Source: CAVYUC01 sp963783085 (GTDB taxonomy: Bacteria; Bacteroidota; Bacteroidia; Bacteroidales; Prolixibacteraceae). Taken from it: 64,000 nucleotides of DNA. The notes under the pieces were generated by a model. That model saw only the letters and a program-made list of their open reading frames with translations. It was not told where the DNA came from and searched no databases. The stretch spans positions 310,001 through 374,000 of the forward strand of contig CAWAMJ010000008.1 of NCBI GenBank assembly GCA_963783085.1. The letters run 5' to 3'. How positions within the stretch are numbered: the stretch's first letter is position 1; each line of letters begins with the position of its first letter. Of this stretch, positions 61,641 to 64,000 are shown one piece after another. Made by a program: the position numbers and the translations under genes.

Positions 61641-62375
61641 ATGGCTACAACTAAGAAAAATAACATAAACGGCCGCGAAAAAAAACCGGCTGGAAACAAA
61701 AAGAAAAAAGCAAAAAAAATCAATCGCAGGCGCCGGATTTGGAAAATAGCCGGTGCAACAGCGGGCATTTTATTTATTGCAGGAAGTATATTCTTTTTAC
61801 TGGTTTTTCTGGGAGTGCTCGGTCCCGTTCCATCCAAACAAAAGTTACATCAAATTAATAATCCTGTTGCTTCTGAAGTTTATTCAGCAGACGGAAAAAT
61901 ACTCGGAAGGTATTATGTGGAAAACCGGAGTAATGCGGGTTTCGATGAAATTTCGCCGAATGTTATCGATGCGTTGATTGCAACGGAAGACGCACGTTTT
62001 TATGAACACCGCGGGATTGATGAAATTGCGCTCATGCGGGTGCTTGTAAAATCGATTCTTTTGCAAAATAAAAGTGCCGGCGGCGGAAGTACACTAAGCC
62101 AGCAAATTGCAAAAAACCTTTTCCCGCGCGTCGATTACGGGCCAATGTCGATTCCGGTGAACAAACTTCGTGAAGCCATTATTGCTTACCGGCTCGAGCG
62201 GATTTATACCAAACAGGAAATCCTGGCGCTTTATTTAAATACAGTGCCATTCGCTGAAAATATTTACGGAATAGAGGTAGCTTCCGAACGGTTTTTTTCG
62301 AAAAAACCATCGGAATTAAATGTTGCCGGAAGCAGCAGTTTTGGTCGGAATGTTAAAGGCAAACAACTTCTATAA
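61641..62375 (+). CDS. mrcA: Penicillin-binding protein 1A, glycosyltransferase part (frameshifted)
   Basis: Bifunctional peptidoglycan synthase. A basic N-terminal tail, membrane helix IAGATAGILFIAGSIFFLLVFLGVL, then the GT51 domain: ATEDARFYEHRGID with catalytic Glu, GGSTLSQQIAKNLFPR, LREAIIAYRLERIYTKQEILALYLNTVPFAENIYGIEVASERFF. At LNVA (62327) one extra G turns the expected EAAVLVGMLKANNFYNP into a false tail ending at the TAA at 62373. Removing one of the two G at 62328-62329 restores the gene exactly. Confidence 0.9.
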   Translation: MATTKKNNINGREKKPAGNKKKKAKKINRRRRIWKIAGATAGILFIAGSIFFLLVFLGVLGPVPSKQKLHQINNPVASEVYSADGKILGRYYVENRSNAGFDEISPNVIDALIATEDARFYEHRGIDEIALMRVLVKSILLQNKSAGGGSTLSQQIAKNLFPRVDYGPMSIPVNKLREAIIAYRLERIYTKQEILALYLNTVPFAENIYGIEVASERFFSKKPSELNVAGSSSFGRNVKGKQLL

Positions 62376-64000
62376 CCCACGAACGCATCCGGAGCGGGCT
62401 AAAGACCGGCGCGACGTGGTAATTGAACAAATGGCAAAATACGATTACATTTCGGAAGCGGAGGCGGAAAAATTCAAAAACGAACCACTGAAAATAAAAT
62501 ACAGGATAATTTCTTACGATCAGGGGCCGGCTCCCTATTTTCTGGAAATGCTGAAACCGGAGCTGCTTGAATGGTGTTCCACTCATACAAACGATAAAGG
62601 CGAACCCTACAATTTATACACCGATGGATTAAAAATTTCTACAACAATCGACTACAATCTGCAGTATTACGCCCAACTTTCGGTAAAAGAATACATGAAA
62701 AACCTGCAGAATGTTTTTAATAACCATTGGAAAAACAGGGATTTATTCGGGGAGAATCCGGATGTTTTGAAAAGCGCCATACAAAACCTGAATAATCATG
62801 CAAACATCACCAATGGTAATTTCGAATCGGTAAAAAAAGAGTTTGAAAAAAATATTCATACCACATTATTTACCTGGGACGGACTGAAGGACACTACCAT
62901 TTCGCGCCTCGATTCTGTCAAGCATTATGCAAAACTGTTAAACACCGGTTTTATAGCTGTCGACCCACATGCCGGCGATTTAAAAGCCTGGGTTGGAGGC
63001 ATCGATTTTCGCTTTTTTAAATACGACCACGTCACTGCACCGCGGCAAACCGGTTCAACATTTAAGCCTTTTGTATATCTCGCAGCCCTTGAGAACGGCG
63101 TGGAACCGGACGAATATTTTCCAAATGAGCAAAAAGTTTACGAGGAATACGACAACTGGTCGCCACGGAATTCGCACGATGAATACGAAGGTTATTACTC
63201 GATGAAAGGAGCGCTTGCACAATCGATAAATACCGTTTCAGTGGAAGTTTTAATGGAGGCAGGCATCGAAAACGCCATCGATATTGCACATGATTTGGGC
63301 ATTTCATCCGATCTGCCCGATTATCCTTCGCTGGCGCTGGGCGTTGCTTCCATTTCGCTGAAAGAACTGGTGGAAGCATATGCCGGAATCGTAAACGACG
63401 GAGTTCCGGTAAAAACGCATTATTTATCGGAAATAGCAGATAATGAAGGCGCTGCGCTGGAAACTTTTTCTTATGAGGCGCCGAATGAGCCGGTAGTTTC
63501 TCCGGAAAATTGCCGCGCACTGATACAAATGATGGAAGCAGTAGTTAATGGCGGAACAGGAAGGGCCATCCGTACCGTATATCATATTCCCGGTGATTTT
63601 GCCGGAAAAACCGGAACCACACAAAACAATTCCGATGGCTGGTTCATTGGTCTGACACCCGATTTGGTGGCTGGCTGCTGGGTTGGCGCCAACGATCCGC
63701 GGGTTCATTTCCGCTCTACAACTTACGGACAGGGTGCTTACATGGCGCTGCCGATCGTAGGAAAATTCTACAGTAAAACTTACAATGATTCGAAATTTGC
63801 ATCCTTGAAAAATAATCGTTTTGCGCTGCCCGGACCGGAATTGCTGGCTCAGGTAAATGTGCAGGAATACCGCGAGATGCTAACGCTGAAAGACCGGTTT
63901 TACGACCTTGTCGATATTTTCAAAAGCGAAAAGGAAGACAAAAACCTTCAGCAAAAACAAAAACCTGAGCGCGAAAGCCCGTCAAAACAACAGGATAATA
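62329..64000 (+). CDS. mrcA: Penicillin-binding protein 1A, transpeptidase part (frameshifted, runs off window)
   Basis: Continues the gene above in the next frame: EAAVLVGMLKANNFYNPRTHP, then the transpeptidase domain with the active-site Ser-x-x-Lys in RQTGSTFKPFVYLAAL (near 63045-63090), the Ser-x-Asn box AQSINTVSV (near 63220) and the KTG box FAGKTGTTQNNSDGW (near 63600-63640). The first in-frame ATG is at 62350, which would be the start called if the two parts were annotated separately. The frame is open to the last base, so the 3' end is outside the window. The polar end (KEDKNLQQKQKPERESP) suggests the stop is near. Confidence 0.9.

Overview
The window reads as chromosome from a Bacteroidota bacterium, probably of the Marinilabiliales/Prolixibacteraceae type. 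The grounds are a SusC/SusD pair with a sulfatase, a short primary sigma factor, the ThrA / aPGAM-type homoserine kinase / ThrC arrangement, a FeoB with a Cys-rich partner, FloA-NfeD, TATATTTG-like -7 promoter boxes and many AT-rich leaders without Shine-Dalgarno sites. The genus is an inference. I found no tRNA, rRNA, CRISPR array or prophage.

Layout. 1-1.1 kb: 3' end of feoB and its small partner. 1.6-10 kb, minus strand: rpe, the primary sigma factor, the threonine branch (thrC, homoserine kinase, thrA), then recA and bcp. 10.2-13.2 kb, plus strand: a SPOR/TPR protein, clpS, nfeD and floA. 13.2-20.2 kb: a repeat-rich stretch holding truA, a dead IS200-like transposase and a very large membrane protein read in two frames. 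20.2-22.5 kb: maeB. 23.4-33.7 kb: a glycan locus of susC, susD and a sulfatase on the plus strand, facing a PQQ dehydrogenase/cytochrome c fusion and a Tat-exported Gfo/Idh/MocA oxidoreductase on the minus strand. 33.9-36.5 kb: recR and a frameshifted GT2/CoA-binding glycosyltransferase. 36.6-37.7 kb: YefM-YoeB and an acetyltransferase. 37.9-51.3 kb: a dense run of stress and envelope genes (hemerythrin, MscS, coiled-coil lipoprotein, AsmA-like, DUF2254, YihY, AI-2E permease, DUF2383, CsbD, DJ-1/PfpI, Rho-N, topoisomerase IB, DUF748, a 50-residue Pmp3/YqaE protein). 51.6-60.2 kb: MlaE-MlaF-MlaD lipid transport and a TamA/TamB-like pair. 60.3-64 kb: two tandem barrel paralogues and a PBP1a gene running off the window.

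The most distinctive property is that five genes (giant membrane protein, glycosyltransferase, mscS, AsmA-like gene, PBP1a) are each interrupted by exactly one gained or lost base, three of them at homopolymers. This looks like either assembly indels or recent decay. A second property is abundant palindromic intergenic DNA: a 146-bp inverted-repeat element in two copies, REP-like hairpins, a 123-bp tandem array and several candidate structured RNAs. The best candidates for undescribed biology are the roughly 1,320-residue sensor-like membrane protein, the structured element at 40.0 kb, the terminator hairpins that abut start codons, and the pairing of a sulfated-glycan locus with periplasmic oxidoreductases.
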